Shown here: positions 28,371-38,412 of the stretch, one piece after another
Layout of the letters: every line of letters begins with the position of its first letter
Numbering within the stretch: position 1 is the first letter of the stretch
Source of the DNA: Pseudomonadota bacterium
Lineage (GTDB): Bacteria > Pseudomonadota > Gammaproteobacteria > Pseudomonadales > Pseudohongiellaceae
Length of the DNA: 64,000 nt
Assembly (NCBI GenBank): GCA_027592275.1
Contig: JAQCKF010000006.1
Location: forward strand, 62,001-126,000
Direction: 5' to 3'
The notes under the pieces: generated by a model
Seen by the model: the letters and a program-made list of their open reading frames with translations, nothing else
The model's database searches: none
Told to the model about the DNA's origin: nothing
Position numbers and translations under genes: made by a program

Positions 28371-28498
28371 CTAATCGTATAACGAAGTAACTATGTTGGC
28401 CGCTGCGAAAGTAGGATGCAGGTTGTATCGAATGGATCAGTGCATGTCAAGAAGTAGGCGACTAAACTGTCTATGATGGGAATTAAAGGCGAATCGAG

Positions 28499-28520
28499 TA
28501 TAATCTCGCCTTTCGCGAGA
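28499..28520 (+). promoter_or_regulatory. Predicted -10 box and leader hairpin of gltX
   Basis: A perfect TATAAT (28499-28504) lies 74 bases before gltX. It abuts a short dyad tctcgc/gcgaga (28504-28520) that would lie at the mRNA 5' end. No good -35 is seen. Confidence 0.4.
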
Positions 28521-28577
28521 GGGGTGTACTGTTCCTCGACTATTAAGCTTCGTTAGCCCTGTCCCGAGTAGAGGAAT

Positions 28578-30059
28578 ATGAACAAAGTTCGCACGCGTAT
28601 TGCGCCGTCACCGACTGGTGACCCGCACGTTGGTACAGCCTACATAGCCTTGTTCAATCGCTGTTTTGCTCATCAGCACGGCGGTGAATTTGTGCTGCGC
28701 ATCGAAGACACTGACCAGCAGCGTAGCACCGACAAGTCAGAGCAGGACATATTAAGCTCACTTAAATGGCTTGGATTAACTTGGGATGAAGGTCCAGGCT
28801 GTGAAGGAGATTTCGGCCCCTATAGGCAGAGTGAGCGCTCTGATATCTATTCCGATCACATTCAGCAGCTTCTCGAGAATGGCTCAGCCTTCCGCTGTTT
28901 CTGTACGCCCGAAAGACTCGATGAATTGCGTGCACAGCAGATGCAGGATAAAAGCCAGCCTGGCTACGACGGCCACTGCTTAAGTCTGAGTCAGAGCGAA
29001 TGCGAGAACAAATGTGCGGCTGATGAGCCCCATGTTATTCGTATGAAGATACCCGGCTCAGGTGAATGCGAGTTTGAAGACATGCTGCGCGGTGGCGTTA
29101 GCATCGCGTGGTCGCAGATCGACATGCAAGTATTGATCAAGTCCGATGGCATGCCGACCTACCATTTTGCCAATGTAGTCGATGATCACTTGATGGAAAT
29201 ATCTCATGTTATTCGGGGCGAAGAATGGATCAATTCGACGCCCAAACATATTTTGCTGTATCAGCACTTCGGCTGGGAGGCGCCAGCGTTCTGCCATATG
29301 CCATTGTTACGTAATCCGGATAAGAGCAAGCTGAGTAAGCGGAAGAATCCTACTAGCATCCGCTACTACGAGGCTATGGGTTATCTGCCGGAAGCATTAC
29401 TAAATTATTTAGGCATGATGGGTTGGACGATGCCCTCCGGAGAAGAAAAATTTTCCCTTAGTGAGATGGAAGCAAGTTTCGATATAAGTAGGGTCTCTCT
29501 CGGTGGCCCAATCTTCGATATTGAAAAACTCGATTGGCTCAATGGCAAATATATCCGTGAGGAGCTAACCGACGAAGAGTTTACGAAACGCTTCGCTGCC
29601 TGGGCGTTTGCGCCTGAGAAAGTCGCACAGATAGTGCCGCTGTTAAAACAACGTGTGGAACGATTCAGTGATGTTGCCTCATTGGGCGGCTTCTTTATCG
29701 ATGGCTCGCTTGAGATATCTGAGGCGAGTTTCGCGCATAAAACCATCGATTCGGCCCAATCTGCGAAGATTCTACAGTTCACACTGTGGAAGTTGGAAGC
29801 ATTGGAACAGCTGGACAGAGATGCTGTAGAGGTAGAGCTTCATGCGCTTGCTGCCAAGTTCGAGCTGAAGATAAGGGACTTCTTGTTTCCCTTGTTCGTT
29901 GCCCTCAGTGGTAAGGCGGTATCTACCTCTGTGATTGAGTCCATACTGATACTGGGCATTGATATCGCGCGCGCGCGGATTCGGCAGGCCATTTTAGTAC
30001 TGGGTGGAATCTCGAAGAAACAGGCGAAAGCACTGGAAAAAGAATTCTGCAATTTCTAA
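28578..30059 (+). CDS. gltX: Glutamate-tRNA ligase
   Basis: This class I synthetase charges tRNA-Glu. The protein has 493 residues. The HIGH-type motif is PSPTGDPHVGTAY (11-23), and the KMSKS-type motif is KLSKRKNP (about 251). The family block HIIRGEEW-like is present as SHVIRGEEWINSTPKHILLY. The length and the HVG variant of HIGH fit the discriminating bacterial GltX group. It has its own promoter. A tRNA-Ala gene follows, with its own promoter. Confidence 0.97.
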   Translation: MNKVRTRIAPSPTGDPHVGTAYIALFNRCFAHQHGGEFVLRIEDTDQQRSTDKSEQDILSSLKWLGLTWDEGPGCEGDFGPYRQSERSDIYSDHIQQLLENGSAFRCFCTPERLDELRAQQMQDKSQPGYDGHCLSLSQSECENKCAADEPHVIRMKIPGSGECEFEDMLRGGVSIAWSQIDMQVLIKSDGMPTYHFANVVDDHLMEISHVIRGEEWINSTPKHILLYQHFGWEAPAFCHMPLLRNPDKSKLSKRKNPTSIRYYEAMGYLPEALLNYLGMMGWTMPSGEEKFSLSEMEASFDISRVSLGGPIFDIEKLDWLNGKYIREELTDEEFTKRFAAWAFAPEKVAQIVPLLKQRVERFSDVASLGGFFIDGSLEISEASFAHKTIDSAQSAKILQFTLWKLEALEQLDRDAVEVELHALAAKFELKIRDFLFPLFVALSGKAVSTSVIESILILGIDIARARIRQAILVLGGISKKQAKALEKEFCNF

Positions 30060-30086
30060 TGTTTTTAATCTGAGTCTAGACCTGCG

Positions 30087-30115
30087 TTGACAGGCTCAAC
30101 GACTGTGCTTAGAAT
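30087..30115 (+). promoter_or_regulatory. Sigma-70 promoter of tRNA-Ala with stringent-type discriminator
   Basis: A perfect TTGACA (30087-30092) and TAGAAT (30110-30115) have a 17-base spacer. They are followed by gcgccttccc, close to the GC-rich discriminator of stable-RNA promoters that respond to ppGpp. Confidence 0.85.
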
Positions 30116-30139
30116 GCGCCTTCCCTCGAAAACGGTCAT

Positions 30140-30215
30140 GGGGCCTTAGCTCAGCTGGGAGAGCGCAACACTGGCAGTGTTGAGGTCAGCGGTTCGATCC
30201 CGCTAGGCTCCACCA
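30140..30215 (+). tRNA. tRNA-Ala (anticodon GGC)
   Basis: The cloverleaf has 76 bases. The acceptor stem is ggggcct/aggctcc (one G-U), and the anticodon stem caaca/tgttg holds GGC at 30173-30175. The T arm is agcggttcgatcccgct, the discriminator is A, and CCA is encoded. Confidence 0.97.
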
Positions 30216-30335
30216 ATTTTCTTTACGAATCATTTTGAGACAATGTTTAACCGCCTTTTGCGGTGCTTTGTCGCGCCCAAAAAAGGAGGTTAAGCAGATT
30301 CTTGTATAAGAAAGAGAGGCGAGGAGAACAGGATT

Positions 30336-30365
30336 GCGGCTATCACCGTTGGAGGCGATAGCCGC
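30336..30365. terminator. Hairpin downstream of gltA
   Basis: A perfect 9-bp stem gcggctatc/gatagccgc with a 12-base loop lies 20 bases after the gltA stop, in the gltA direction. No T-run follows, so it may be a weak terminator or a 3'-end protecting hairpin. A second small dyad (accgc/gcggt, 30250-30264) follows tRNA-Ala. Confidence 0.4.
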
Positions 30366-30384
30366 ATGGTTTAGAGCGAAGAGT

Positions 30385-31662
30385 CTAGACTTTAATATCG
30401 CGCTTTGTATGACCTTTATACAGCTGTCTAGGTCTGCCAATACGGAAAGAGCTGCTAAGCATCTCATCCCAATGTGCAATCCAGCCTGGCGTTCTGCCGG
30501 TAGAGAAGATTACCGTGAACATGCTAGTAGGAATGCCAATGGCCTTAAGAATGATGCCGGAGTAGAAGTCGACGTTTGGATATAACTTACGTTTGATAAA
30601 GTAATCATCTTCTAAGGCTATTTTCTCTAGTTTGCGAGCGATCCTGAATAGCGGATCGTCTTCGACTCCTAATTCATCGAGCACTTCGTTGCATATCTCA
30701 CGCATCACCGTGGCGCGCGGATCAAAATTCTTGTACACCCTGTGACCGAAGCCCATCAGCCTGAACGGGTCGTCCTTGTCCTTGGCTCGCAGGATATACT
30801 CTTCGATATTCTTCTCATCGCCGATTTCTGCCAACTGCGTGAGCACAGCCTCGTTAGCGCCGCCGTGAGCAGGGCCCCATAGTGCCGCTATACCCGAAGC
30901 TATACAGGCATAAGGATTAGCGCCTGATGAGCCGGCTAGTCGCACGGTAGACGTTGAGGCGTTCTGCTCGTGATCGGCGTGGAGTAGGAAGATGGTGTCC
31001 ATAGCTTTCGCGAGAATCGGATTTACATTCGGAGCCTCGCAAGGAGTGCCGAACATCATGTGTAAGAAGTTTTCAGCAAAGCCCATGTCGTTCTGCGGGT
31101 ACATGAAGGGCTGGCCTACGCCGTGCTTGTAGCACATAGCTGCAAGCGTTGGCATCTTGGCAATAATTCGGTGGGCAACTATCTTCCGGTGCTCCGGGTT
31201 ATCGTTGTCCAGATTGTCGTGATAGAAGGCAGAAAGGGCGCCAACCACACTCAATAGCATTGCCATTGGGTGAGAAGTACGCGGAAAACCCTTAAAGAAG
31301 TCATGGATCTGCTCATCGACCATCGTGTGATAGCGAATCGTGTTCTCAAAATCTGCTTTCTCCGCCGCATCGGGTAATTCGCCATTCAACAGCAGGAAGC
31401 AGGTATCTAGAAAGCTGACATTCGCCGCTAGTTGCTCGATCGGGTAGCCTCTATGAAGGAGGACGCCCTTGCCGCCGTCGATAAATGTTATGTCCGACTC
31501 GCAGGATGCTGTGGACATGAAGCCAGGATCGTAGGTAAAAAAGCCTTGGCCGACCAGACTGCTAACGTCAATTACGTCTGGACCAGTACTGCCTTCATAA
31601 ACGGGAAGCTCGATAGGTTTATCAACACCGTCAATGGTTAACTGGGCCTTTTTTTCGCTCAT
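30385..31662 (-). CDS. gltA: Citrate synthase (type II, hexameric)
   Basis: This TCA-cycle entry enzyme condenses oxaloacetate with acetyl-CoA. The protein has 425 residues. Active-site regions are visible: [20 protein letters not shown] with its catalytic His, [14 protein letters not shown] with the second His, and the Asp further downstream. The N-terminal beta domain, with [19 protein letters not shown], marks the Gram-negative, NADH-sensitive type. A strong CAGGAG site precedes the ATG. It is divergent from sdhC across a 475-base control region, the same layout as in E. coli. Confidence 0.97.
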   Translation of the reverse strand: MSEKKAQLTIDGVDKPIELPVYEGSTGPDVIDVSSLVGQGFFTYDPGFMSTASCESDITFIDGGKGVLLHRGYPIEQLAANVSFLDTCFLLLNGELPDAAEKADFENTIRYHTMVDEQIHDFFKGFPRTSHPMAMLLSVVGALSAFYHDNLDNDNPEHRKIVAHRIIAKMPTLAAMCYKHGVGQPFMYPQNDMGFAENFLHMMFGTPCEAPNVNPILAKAMDTIFLLHADHEQNASTSTVRLAGSSGANPYACIASGIAALWGPAHGGANEAVLTQLAEIGDEKNIEEYILRAKDKDDPFRLMGFGHRVYKNFDPRATVMREICNEVLDELGVEDDPLFRIARKLEKIALEDDYFIKRKLYPNVDFYSGIILKAIGIPTSMFTVIFSTGRTPGWIAHWDEMLSSSFRIGRPRQLYKGHTKRDIKV

Positions 31663-31950
31663 GCATGACTCCTGAAACTACAGTTAAATTTGGTATTTTT
31701 GATGGTAAACAAATGCTTACAGCTGTATTCGCGCTCTCAGTGCAGCCTATCCAGTGCCTGAACAGGGACGGCAATACTAGGGAGTGAGCGTGCTATTTGT
31801 CAAATTTTTATGCGCTGAGGCGCAGTATTCATAGTCATTTCAGCTGTGTTAAGCCTCAACTACGTGAGCGTAAGCACTGGTTCTTTCTGCTGCAATAACT
31901 AATAGAAACTCTCTATTAAGTCGTAGTAGCTAGTGCGGCAAAGAAAGGTT

Positions 31951-31966
31951 TGACAGAACATTGTCA
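31951..31966. promoter_or_regulatory. CRP/FNR-type dyad upstream of the sdh promoter
   Basis: TGACA-N6-TGTCA is a perfect 5-6-5 palindrome. Its centre lies about 70 bases before the predicted sdhC transcription start. The layout matches CRP-family sites, but the half-site differs from the E. coli CRP half-site TGTGA. An overlapping TTGACA (31950-31955) could instead be a -35 box, though no -10 is spaced for it. Confidence 0.4.
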
Positions 31967-31993
31967 TTAAACAGTGAAACGCTGCTACATTCG

Positions 31994-32022
31994 TTGTATT
32001 ACGTGGCCTTACGGCATATACT
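31994..32022 (+). promoter_or_regulatory. Predicted sigma-70 promoter of the sdh-suc operon
   Basis: TTGTAT (31994-31999) and TATACT (32017-32022) have a 17-base spacer. This implies a leader of about 110 bases before sdhC. Confidence 0.55.
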
Positions 32023-32137
32023 TTCGGCCGTTTTGCACGCTTAAATGCTGCAATAGCTTCAATTATCTGGCGTAGATTCGAAGTGAATCGCTATCAACTG
32101 AAGTACAACTCTCATTGGCCAACGCGACGGGCAGAAA

Positions 32138-32512
32138 GTGAAAGACAATAGACCAACTAATCTAGACATAACCACCTTCAAGTATCCCTTGCCAGCGATC
32201 ACATCTTTGTTACATCGACTGTCCGGTATCTTCATTTTTGTAGGCGTCGCTCTGATGCTGTACTTGCTGGAGCTTTCACTGCAGTCGAAATCTGGCTTCG
32301 CGCTAGTTCTGGAGTTACTTGACAATGTGATAGTTAAATTTGCGGCCTGGGCGGTCCTATCCGGGCTGTTGTATCACCTGATAGCTGGTATTAAGCACTT
32401 GATTATGGATTTGGGTTACGGAGAAACGCTGAAGGGCGGCTTCATCGGAGCCTGCATCACTCTCGCTTTGTCTGCCGTGGCGATTGTCACGGCTGGAGTA
32501 TGGATATGGTAA
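32138..32512 (+). CDS. sdhC: Succinate dehydrogenase cytochrome b556 subunit
   Basis: SdhC is a membrane anchor of complex II. It has 124 residues and three helices (about 30-48, 66-88 and 105-123). It shows PLPAITSLLHRLSGIFIFVG, with the Ser/Arg quinone-site region, and LSGLLYHLIAGIKHLIMDLG, with heme/quinone-side histidines. The start is GTG at 32138. It overlaps sdhD at its 3' end and begins the operon sdhCDAB-sucAB-lpd-sucCD. Confidence 0.94.
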   Translation: MKDNRPTNLDITTFKYPLPAITSLLHRLSGIFIFVGVALMLYLLELSLQSKSGFALVLELLDNVIVKFAAWAVLSGLLYHLIAGIKHLIMDLGYGETLKGGFIGACITLALSAVAIVTAGVWIW

Positions 32513-32874
32513 CGAATGTTACGAGCTTAGGCCGTTCCGGTCTTTACGATTGGATTGTTCAGCGCTTCAGCGCAATTATCTTAGCAGCCTATTCGTTTTG
32601 CATACTGGCTAACTTTGTGATGAATCCAGATATGGATTTTCAGACGTGGAGCTCGATCTTCGAGGGCAATGCGATGCGCTTCTTTAGCCTGATCACCTTG
32701 TTTGCTCTGTGCGCCCATGCCTGGATCGGTATGTGGACAGTATCTACGGACTATATGACGTCTTTGCAGCTAGGTGAGAGCGCAACTTTTTTTAGAATTA
32801 TGTTTCAAGCAGGCTGCGTGCTTCTTATCGCTGTGTACCTGCTCTGGGGCATTAAGATTTTTTGGGGTAATTAG
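32506..32874 (+). CDS. sdhD: Succinate dehydrogenase membrane anchor subunit
   Basis: This second anchor has three membrane helices and about 122 residues. It shows LYDWIVQRFSAIILAAYSFC and LCAHAWIGMWTVSTDYM, with the family His and Tyr. An ATG at 32500 is also in frame, but the GGAG at 32495-32498 is spaced better for 32506. It overlaps the sdhC end by 7 bases, and the sdhA ATG follows its stop directly. Confidence 0.93.
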   Translation: MVTNVTSLGRSGLYDWIVQRFSAIILAAYSFCILANFVMNPDMDFQTWSSIFEGNAMRFFSLITLFALCAHAWIGMWTVSTDYMTSLQLGESATFFRIMFQAGCVLLIAVYLLWGIKIFWGN

Positions 32875-34647
32875 ATGACTGGCATGCGTACACTATCTTT
32901 CGATGCGGTAATAGTTGGCGGAGGCGGCGCTGGCTTGAGAGCTGCGCTGCAACTCGCACAGTCAGGTTACAACACGGCCGTTATTACTAAGGTTTTTCCG
33001 ACTCGTTCGCATACCGTGTCGGCGCAGGGTGGCATCACTTGTGCAATAGCGAGTTCTGATCCGAATGATGATTGGCGTTGGCACATGCATGACACCGTGA
33101 AGGGTAGTGATTACATCGGTGATCAGGATGCGATTGAGTACATGTGCAGCGAAGGCCCGCAGACTGTCTATGAATTAGAACATATGGGGCTACCGTTCTC
33201 GCGAACAGAGAACGGACGAATCTATCAGCGCCCCTTCGGTGGTCAATCCAAAGACTTTGGCAAGGGTGGGCAAGCCGCGCGAACCTGTGCAGCAGCCGAC
33301 CGAACAGGTCATGCCTTATTGCACACGCTGTATCAGGGAAACCTGAAAAACAATACCTCGTTTTTAAACGAATGGTATGCAACCGACATGGTTAAGAATC
33401 AAGACGGCGCGATTGTGGGTGTCATCGCAATCTGCATCGAGACAGGTGAAACGGTTTTCATTAAGTCGAAGGCTACGGTATTCGCCACCGGTGGTGCCGG
33501 TCGCATCTATGCGTCGACCACCAATGCATTGATCAATACTGGCGATGGCGTGGGCATGGCCCTTCGAGCCGGCTTTCCAGTGCAAGACATTGAGATGTGG
33601 CAATTTCATCCAACTGGAATATATGGTGCCGGCACGCTAGTGACTGAAGGCTGTCGCGGTGAGGGCGGTTATCTAATCAACAAAGACGGCGAGCGTTTCA
33701 TGGAACGCTATGCGCCTAATGCGAAAGATCTAGCAGGACGCGATGTAGTAGCTCGCTCGATGGTCTTAGAAATCCTCGAGGGACGCGGCTGTGGCGAAAA
33801 TGGCGACCATGTCATGTTGAAGCTCGATCACTTGGGAGAAGATGTACTTAACTCTAAACTGCCTGGCATCCTCGAGCTGTCCCGAACATTTGCACATGTT
33901 GATCCGGTGAAAGATCCGATCCCCGTAGTGCCAACGTGTCACTATATGATGGGCGGCATACCGACGAATGTGAATGGCCAGGCGCTAACCCAAGATGAAA
34001 AGGGCGTGGATAAAATAATACCTGGCTTGTTTGCTGTAGGCGAGGTGGCCTGCGTCTCGGTTCACGGTGCAAACCGTCTCGGTGGGAATAGCTTATTAGA
34101 TTTGGTGGTATTCGGTCGCGCAGCAGGTAAGCACATCGAAGAGATGCTAGGCCAAGGCATGGAACAAAGAGAAGCATCTGAGACGGATATTGAACAGGCT
34201 CAGAACAGGCTGTCTCGACTCAACGAATCGAATTCAGGTGAGAGCGTGGCTATGCTACGCGCCGAGCTCCAAGACGTTATGCAGAATCATTTCGGCGTGT
34301 TTCGCCGCGGCGATTTCATGCGCGATGGCATTCACAAGTTAGCCGTCTTGAGAGAGCGTATCGCAAATGTCCATCTCGAAGATAAGAGTCAGACATTCAA
34401 TACGGCGCGCATCGAAGCATTGGAATTGGAAAACCTCTTTGAAGTTGCAGAGGCTACGGCCATTGCAGCAGAAGCTCGCAACGAAAGTCGCGGAGCCCAT
34501 GCGCGCGATGACTTCCGTGAGCGTGACGATGAAAATTGGCTATGTCACTCGATGTATTTCCCGGGTGATAAGCGCGTTGGTAAGCGTGACGTGAATTTTT
34601 CACCAAAGACTGTCGACACAATGGAACCACAGATTCGTTCCTATTAG
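32875..34647 (+). CDS. sdhA: Succinate dehydrogenase flavoprotein subunit
   Basis: SdhA oxidises succinate to fumarate. The protein has 590 residues. The FAD-binding fold is [18 protein letters not shown], and the FAD-linked His46 is in [12 protein letters not shown]. Substrate residues lie in [20 protein letters not shown] and [14 protein letters not shown], and the C-terminus has [13 protein letters not shown]. The start is immediately after the sdhD stop. A gap of about 100 bases with a small dyad (cctgcg/cgcagg, 34692-34712) separates it from sdhB. Confidence 0.97.
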   Translation: MTGMRTLSFDAVIVGGGGAGLRAALQLAQSGYNTAVITKVFPTRSHTVSAQGGITCAIASSDPNDDWRWHMHDTVKGSDYIGDQDAIEYMCSEGPQTVYELEHMGLPFSRTENGRIYQRPFGGQSKDFGKGGQAARTCAAADRTGHALLHTLYQGNLKNNTSFLNEWYATDMVKNQDGAIVGVIAICIETGETVFIKSKATVFATGGAGRIYASTTNALINTGDGVGMALRAGFPVQDIEMWQFHPTGIYGAGTLVTEGCRGEGGYLINKDGERFMERYAPNAKDLAGRDVVARSMVLEILEGRGCGENGDHVMLKLDHLGEDVLNSKLPGILELSRTFAHVDPVKDPIPVVPTCHYMMGGIPTNVNGQALTQDEKGVDKIIPGLFAVGEVACVSVHGANRLGGNSLLDLVVFGRAAGKHIEEMLGQGMEQREASETDIEQAQNRLSRLNESNSGESVAMLRAELQDVMQNHFGVFRRGDFMRDGIHKLAVLRERIANVHLEDKSQTFNTARIEALELENLFEVAEATAIAAEARNESRGAHARDDFRERDDENWLCHSMYFPGDKRVGKRDVNFSPKTVDTMEPQIRSY

Positions 34648-34751
34648 ATTCACGAAATAAATAGAGTCACGATACAAAATTGAACATGAATCCTGCGTAT
34701 TTAAGGCGCAGGCATAAGCAGCTAAAAGCTACGAAAATTAAAAGGTGAGCC

Positions 34752-35459
34752 GTGTTAGTAAGCATATATCGCTACAACCCCGATACAGACGAAAAGCCGT
34801 TCATGCAGGATGTCGAGGTGCAGTTGCCCGAAGACAAAGACCTGATGGTGTTAGACGTATTGGAGCTGGCAAAGCAGCAAGATCCTAGCGTTGTCTATCG
34901 TCGCTCTTGCAGAGAAGGTGTCTGTGGTTCCGATGGCATGAACATCAACGGGAATAATGGTTTGGCTTGTATTACACCGATATCCTCGGCGGTAAAGCCA
35001 GGTGGTAAGTTGGTACTACGTCCTCTGCCCGGTCTGCCAGTTATTCGTGACCTTGTTGTCGACATGTCAATTTTTTACAAGCAATACGAAAAGATTAAGC
35101 CTTACTTGATCAACGATACAGCTCCACCTGCTATCGAGCGACTGCAATCGCCCGAAGACAGAGAAAAGCTGGACGGTCTGTACGAGTGCATACTTTGCGC
35201 ATGCTGTAACACAAACTGTCCTTCGTTCTGGTGGAATCCAGATAAGTTCATCGGTCCTGCCGGCTTGTTGCAGGCTTATCGCTTTCTTGCAGACAGCCGA
35301 GACACAGCAAATGTAGAGAGATTAGCTGGTTTGGATGACCCGTTTAGTGTATTTCGCTGCCGCGGGATCATGAATTGTGTTGCAGTTTGCCCTAAGGGTT
35401 TGAACCCAACTCGAGCAATCGGCCATATACGCTCTATGTTAATTCAGCAGGGAACTTAA
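34752..35459 (+). CDS. sdhB: Succinate dehydrogenase iron-sulfur subunit
   Basis: SdhB passes electrons from SdhA to ubiquinone. The protein has 235 residues. The [2Fe-2S] ligands are Cys53, Cys58, Asp61 (Asp as in E. coli) and Cys73, in RRSCREGVCGSDG and GLACIT. The [4Fe-4S] and [3Fe-4S] ligands are in CILCACCNTNCPSFWWNP and CRGIMNCVAVCPKGLNP. The start is GTG at 34752 after AAGGTGAG. Confidence 0.96.
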   Translation: MLVSIYRYNPDTDEKPFMQDVEVQLPEDKDLMVLDVLELAKQQDPSVVYRRSCREGVCGSDGMNINGNNGLACITPISSAVKPGGKLVLRPLPGLPVIRDLVVDMSIFYKQYEKIKPYLINDTAPPAIERLQSPEDREKLDGLYECILCACCNTNCPSFWWNPDKFIGPAGLLQAYRFLADSRDTANVERLAGLDDPFSVFRCRGIMNCVAVCPKGLNPTRAIGHIRSMLIQQGT

Positions 35460-35540
35460 TTAATCCTCACTATGAGCCGCAATCACTAGCAGCCTTGGGC
35501 CTAACATCGCTCATTTTGAGCGGCGTTAAAAGGAAGTAGT

Positions 35541-38372
35541 ATGCAAGACAGCTTACTTGAAATAATGCGCAGCACCGGCCACCTGTCTGGATCGAATGCG
35601 GCGTATGTAGAAGATTTGTATGAAAGCTTCTTAGCCGACGCTGAATCTGTTCCCGAGCAGTGGAAGGAATTTTTTCTGTCATTGGTGGCCGCCAATGATG
35701 AGTCAGGTCCTGATGTTTCTCATGCCGCTATCGAAAACGAATTCAAGGCGCTAGGTAAAACTAGTCGTTTCGCGCCGGTGCTTAGCAACGACGCAGTCGT
35801 GAATTCCGAACACGAAAGCAAGCAAGTTCAAGTTTTGCAGTTGATAAGCTCCTATCGTGTCCGCGGTCACCAGAAGGCAGATCTCGATCCGCTATCTATG
35901 ATGTACCGCGAAAGTGTCCAAGACTTAGAACTCGAATTCCACGATCTTTCTCAGATAGACTACTCCACCGTTTTTCAAACCGGCTCCCTCTACATCAGCA
36001 AAGACCGAGCTTCGCTCAGGGAAATTGTAGATTCGCTAGAGCGTATTTACTGTGCCTCGATTGGCTACGAATTCATGCACATTGTAAATCTCGAAGAGAA
36101 GCAATGGATAGAGCAGCGCATCGAAAGCAATGATGGCTATCCAGTATTCGAGAACGACGTTAAGCGCCATTTGTTGGAAAGGTTGTCCGCAGCGGAAGGT
36201 TTGGAAAAACACCTGGATTCTAAATACCCAGGAACTAAACGTTTCGGATTGGAAGGTGGCGAAAGCCTGATTCCTGCACTAGACGAGCTAGTCCAGCGCG
36301 CTGGCAAATTCGGTGTGAAAGAGATCGTGCTTGGCATGGCTCACCGAGGTCGTCTCAATGTGCTCGTTAATCTATTAGGTAAGAACCCCGCCGATCTGTT
36401 CGATGAGTTTGAAGGGAAAGCAGTTTACAAAAGTTCCGGCGACGTGAAATACCATCAGGGATTCTCCTCGAGCATCATGACCGCTGGAGGAGAAGTTCAC
36501 ATAGCCATGGCTTTCAACCCATCGCATCTGGAGATTGTCGCGCCAGTTGTTGAGGGCTCGGTGCGCGCTAGACAGTTCCGACGCAAGGATGTAGAAGGCC
36601 ATTTGGTACTGCCGATTATCATTCACGGCGACGCTGCATTTGCTGGCCAAGGTGTGGTTATGGAGACATTCCAGATGTCTCAGACACGCGCCTACAAAAC
36701 CGGTGGAACAGTACACATAATCATCAACAACCAGGTGGGCTTTACAACTAGCCGCCAAGATGACGCGCGCTCTACTGAATACTGCACTGATGTGGCGCGG
36801 ATGATTCAGGCGCCAATTTTCCATGTCAACGCCGACGATCCTGAGGCTGTGTTGTTCGTGACACAGCTAGCGCTAGATTTTCGGTACAAGTTTCACAAAG
36901 ACGTTGTGATCGATCTAATCTGCTACCGCCGCCGAGGTCATAATGAAACCGATGAGCCCTCGTCTACTCAGCCACTTATGTACGCTGCTATCAAGCAACA
37001 TAAGTCCACCCGGGTATTATACGCAGAGCGTCTTGCCGCTGAAGATTTAGTCTCTATGGAAGAGGCTGATGCAATAAACTTGAGCTACCGTAGCGCTTTG
37101 GATACAGGCGAGCATGTAGCTAAGAGTTTAGTTAAAGAGCCGTCTATAGAATTATTCGTCGATTGGGGTCCGTACATAGGTCACGAATGGAGCCCGTTTT
37201 ATAATACTTCAATGCCGCTAAAGAATTTGCTGGCTATCGCTAAGAAGCTCGCTGAGATACCAAAAGGTTTTACACTACAGCGACAGGTTAAACGCGTAAT
37301 GGATGATCGCGCGAAGATGGCAGCCGGCGACATTCCAGTGGACTGGGGTTTTGCAGAAACCCTTGCGTATGCAAGCATTCTAACGAGCGGCAACAAGATC
37401 CGTATCACAGGGCAGGACGTAGGTCGTGGCACTTTTTCACATCGACACGCTGTTCTGTTCGATCAGAAGACAGGTGACACACATATACCGCTACAAAGTC
37501 TTGTTGAAGAAGAAAATGGATTCCTAATCTACGATTCATTTCTTTCAGAAGTGGCCGTGCTTGCCTTTGAGTATGGCTATGCCACCACTATGCCCAACGC
37601 GTTAGTGGTTTGGGAAGCGCAGTTCGGTGACTTCGCGAACTCAGCACAAGTGGTAATTGATCAATTTATTACGAGTGGCGAGCATAAGTGGCAGCGACTC
37701 TGCGGATTGACACTATTGCTCCCGCATGGTTATGAAGGTCAGGGCCCCGAACATTCTTCTGCGCGACTAGAGCGCTTCCTGCAGCTGTGTGCAGAACACA
37801 ATATCCAAGTTTGTTTGCCAACGACATCAGCACAAGTTTTTCACATGTTGAGAAAGCAAGTGCTATGCCCCTTGCGCAAACCACTGATTGTTATGTCTCC
37901 AAAGAGCTTGCTGCGGCATATAGATACTGTCTCTTCATTGCAAGAGATGGCGGAGGGAAGCTTTCAAGTTGTACTCGATGAAACAGATGATCTGGATGCA
38001 GAGAAGGTTCGCAAACTCGTCGTCTGTAGCGGTAAGGTCTACTACGACTTGCGTGCTGCAAGGCGAGAGAGAGAAATAGATGATATAGCTATCGTTAGAC
38101 TTGAACAGCTATACCCGTTTCCTCAGGAAGATTTTTCTAAGTGCCTACTTCAATACAAAAACCTAACATCTGTCGCTTGGTGCCAAGAAGAGCCTATGAA
38201 TCAAGGCGCCTGGTATTCGAGTCAGCACCATTTGAGGCGCCCGATTCAAGAACATTTCCCTTCCATCTACCTCGAGTATGTAGGCAGGGAAGCATCAGCC
38301 GCAGCCGCAGCGGGTTATCCTGCGCTGCATTTAAGTCAGCTAAATGAATTTATCGATCAAGCATTAAGCTAG
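35541..38372 (+). CDS. sucA: 2-oxoglutarate dehydrogenase E1 component
   Basis: This thiamine-diphosphate enzyme decarboxylates 2-oxoglutarate in the cytoplasmic OGDH complex. The protein has 943 residues. The N-terminal tail is MQDSLLEIMRSTGHLSGSNA, which binds E2. ThDP-binding shows as HGDAAFAGQGVVMETFQMSQ and NNQVGFTTS, and active-site histidines as GMAHRGRLNVLVNLLGK and HSSARLERFLQLCAE. An AAGGAAG site precedes the ATG. It continues the operon after an 81-base gap. Confidence 0.97.
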   Translation: MQDSLLEIMRSTGHLSGSNAAYVEDLYESFLADAESVPEQWKEFFLSLVAANDESGPDVSHAAIENEFKALGKTSRFAPVLSNDAVVNSEHESKQVQVLQLISSYRVRGHQKADLDPLSMMYRESVQDLELEFHDLSQIDYSTVFQTGSLYISKDRASLREIVDSLERIYCASIGYEFMHIVNLEEKQWIEQRIESNDGYPVFENDVKRHLLERLSAAEGLEKHLDSKYPGTKRFGLEGGESLIPALDELVQRAGKFGVKEIVLGMAHRGRLNVLVNLLGKNPADLFDEFEGKAVYKSSGDVKYHQGFSSSIMTAGGEVHIAMAFNPSHLEIVAPVVEGSVRARQFRRKDVEGHLVLPIIIHGDAAFAGQGVVMETFQMSQTRAYKTGGTVHIIINNQVGFTTSRQDDARSTEYCTDVARMIQAPIFHVNADDPEAVLFVTQLALDFRYKFHKDVVIDLICYRRRGHNETDEPSSTQPLMYAAIKQHKSTRVLYAERLAAEDLVSMEEADAINLSYRSALDTGEHVAKSLVKEPSIELFVDWGPYIGHEWSPFYNTSMPLKNLLAIAKKLAEIPKGFTLQRQVKRVMDDRAKMAAGDIPVDWGFAETLAYASILTSGNKIRITGQDVGRGTFSHRHAVLFDQKTGDTHIPLQSLVEEENGFLIYDSFLSEVAVLAFEYGYATTMPNALVVWEAQFGDFANSAQVVIDQFITSGEHKWQRLCGLTLLLPHGYEGQGPEHSSARLERFLQLCAEHNIQVCLPTTSAQVFHMLRKQVLCPLRKPLIVMSPKSLLRHIDTVSSLQEMAEGSFQVVLDETDDLDAEKVRKLVVCSGKVYYDLRAARREREIDDIAIVRLEQLYPFPQEDFSKCLLQYKNLTSVAWCQEEPMNQGAWYSSQHHLRRPIQEHFPSIYLEYVGREASAAAAAGYPALHLSQLNEFIDQALS

Positions 38373-38412
38373 CGTATTCACGCACAATTGAAGGTGTTAG
38401 CAAGGAATAACT

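Larger units (their letters stand above)
31663..32137. other. Divergent gltA-sdhC control region
   Basis: No gene is seen in these 475 bases. They hold the sdhC promoter at 31994-32022 and a palindrome, tgaca-N6-tgtca, at 31951-31966. The gltA promoter on the minus strand was not recognised with confidence. Confidence 0.6.
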
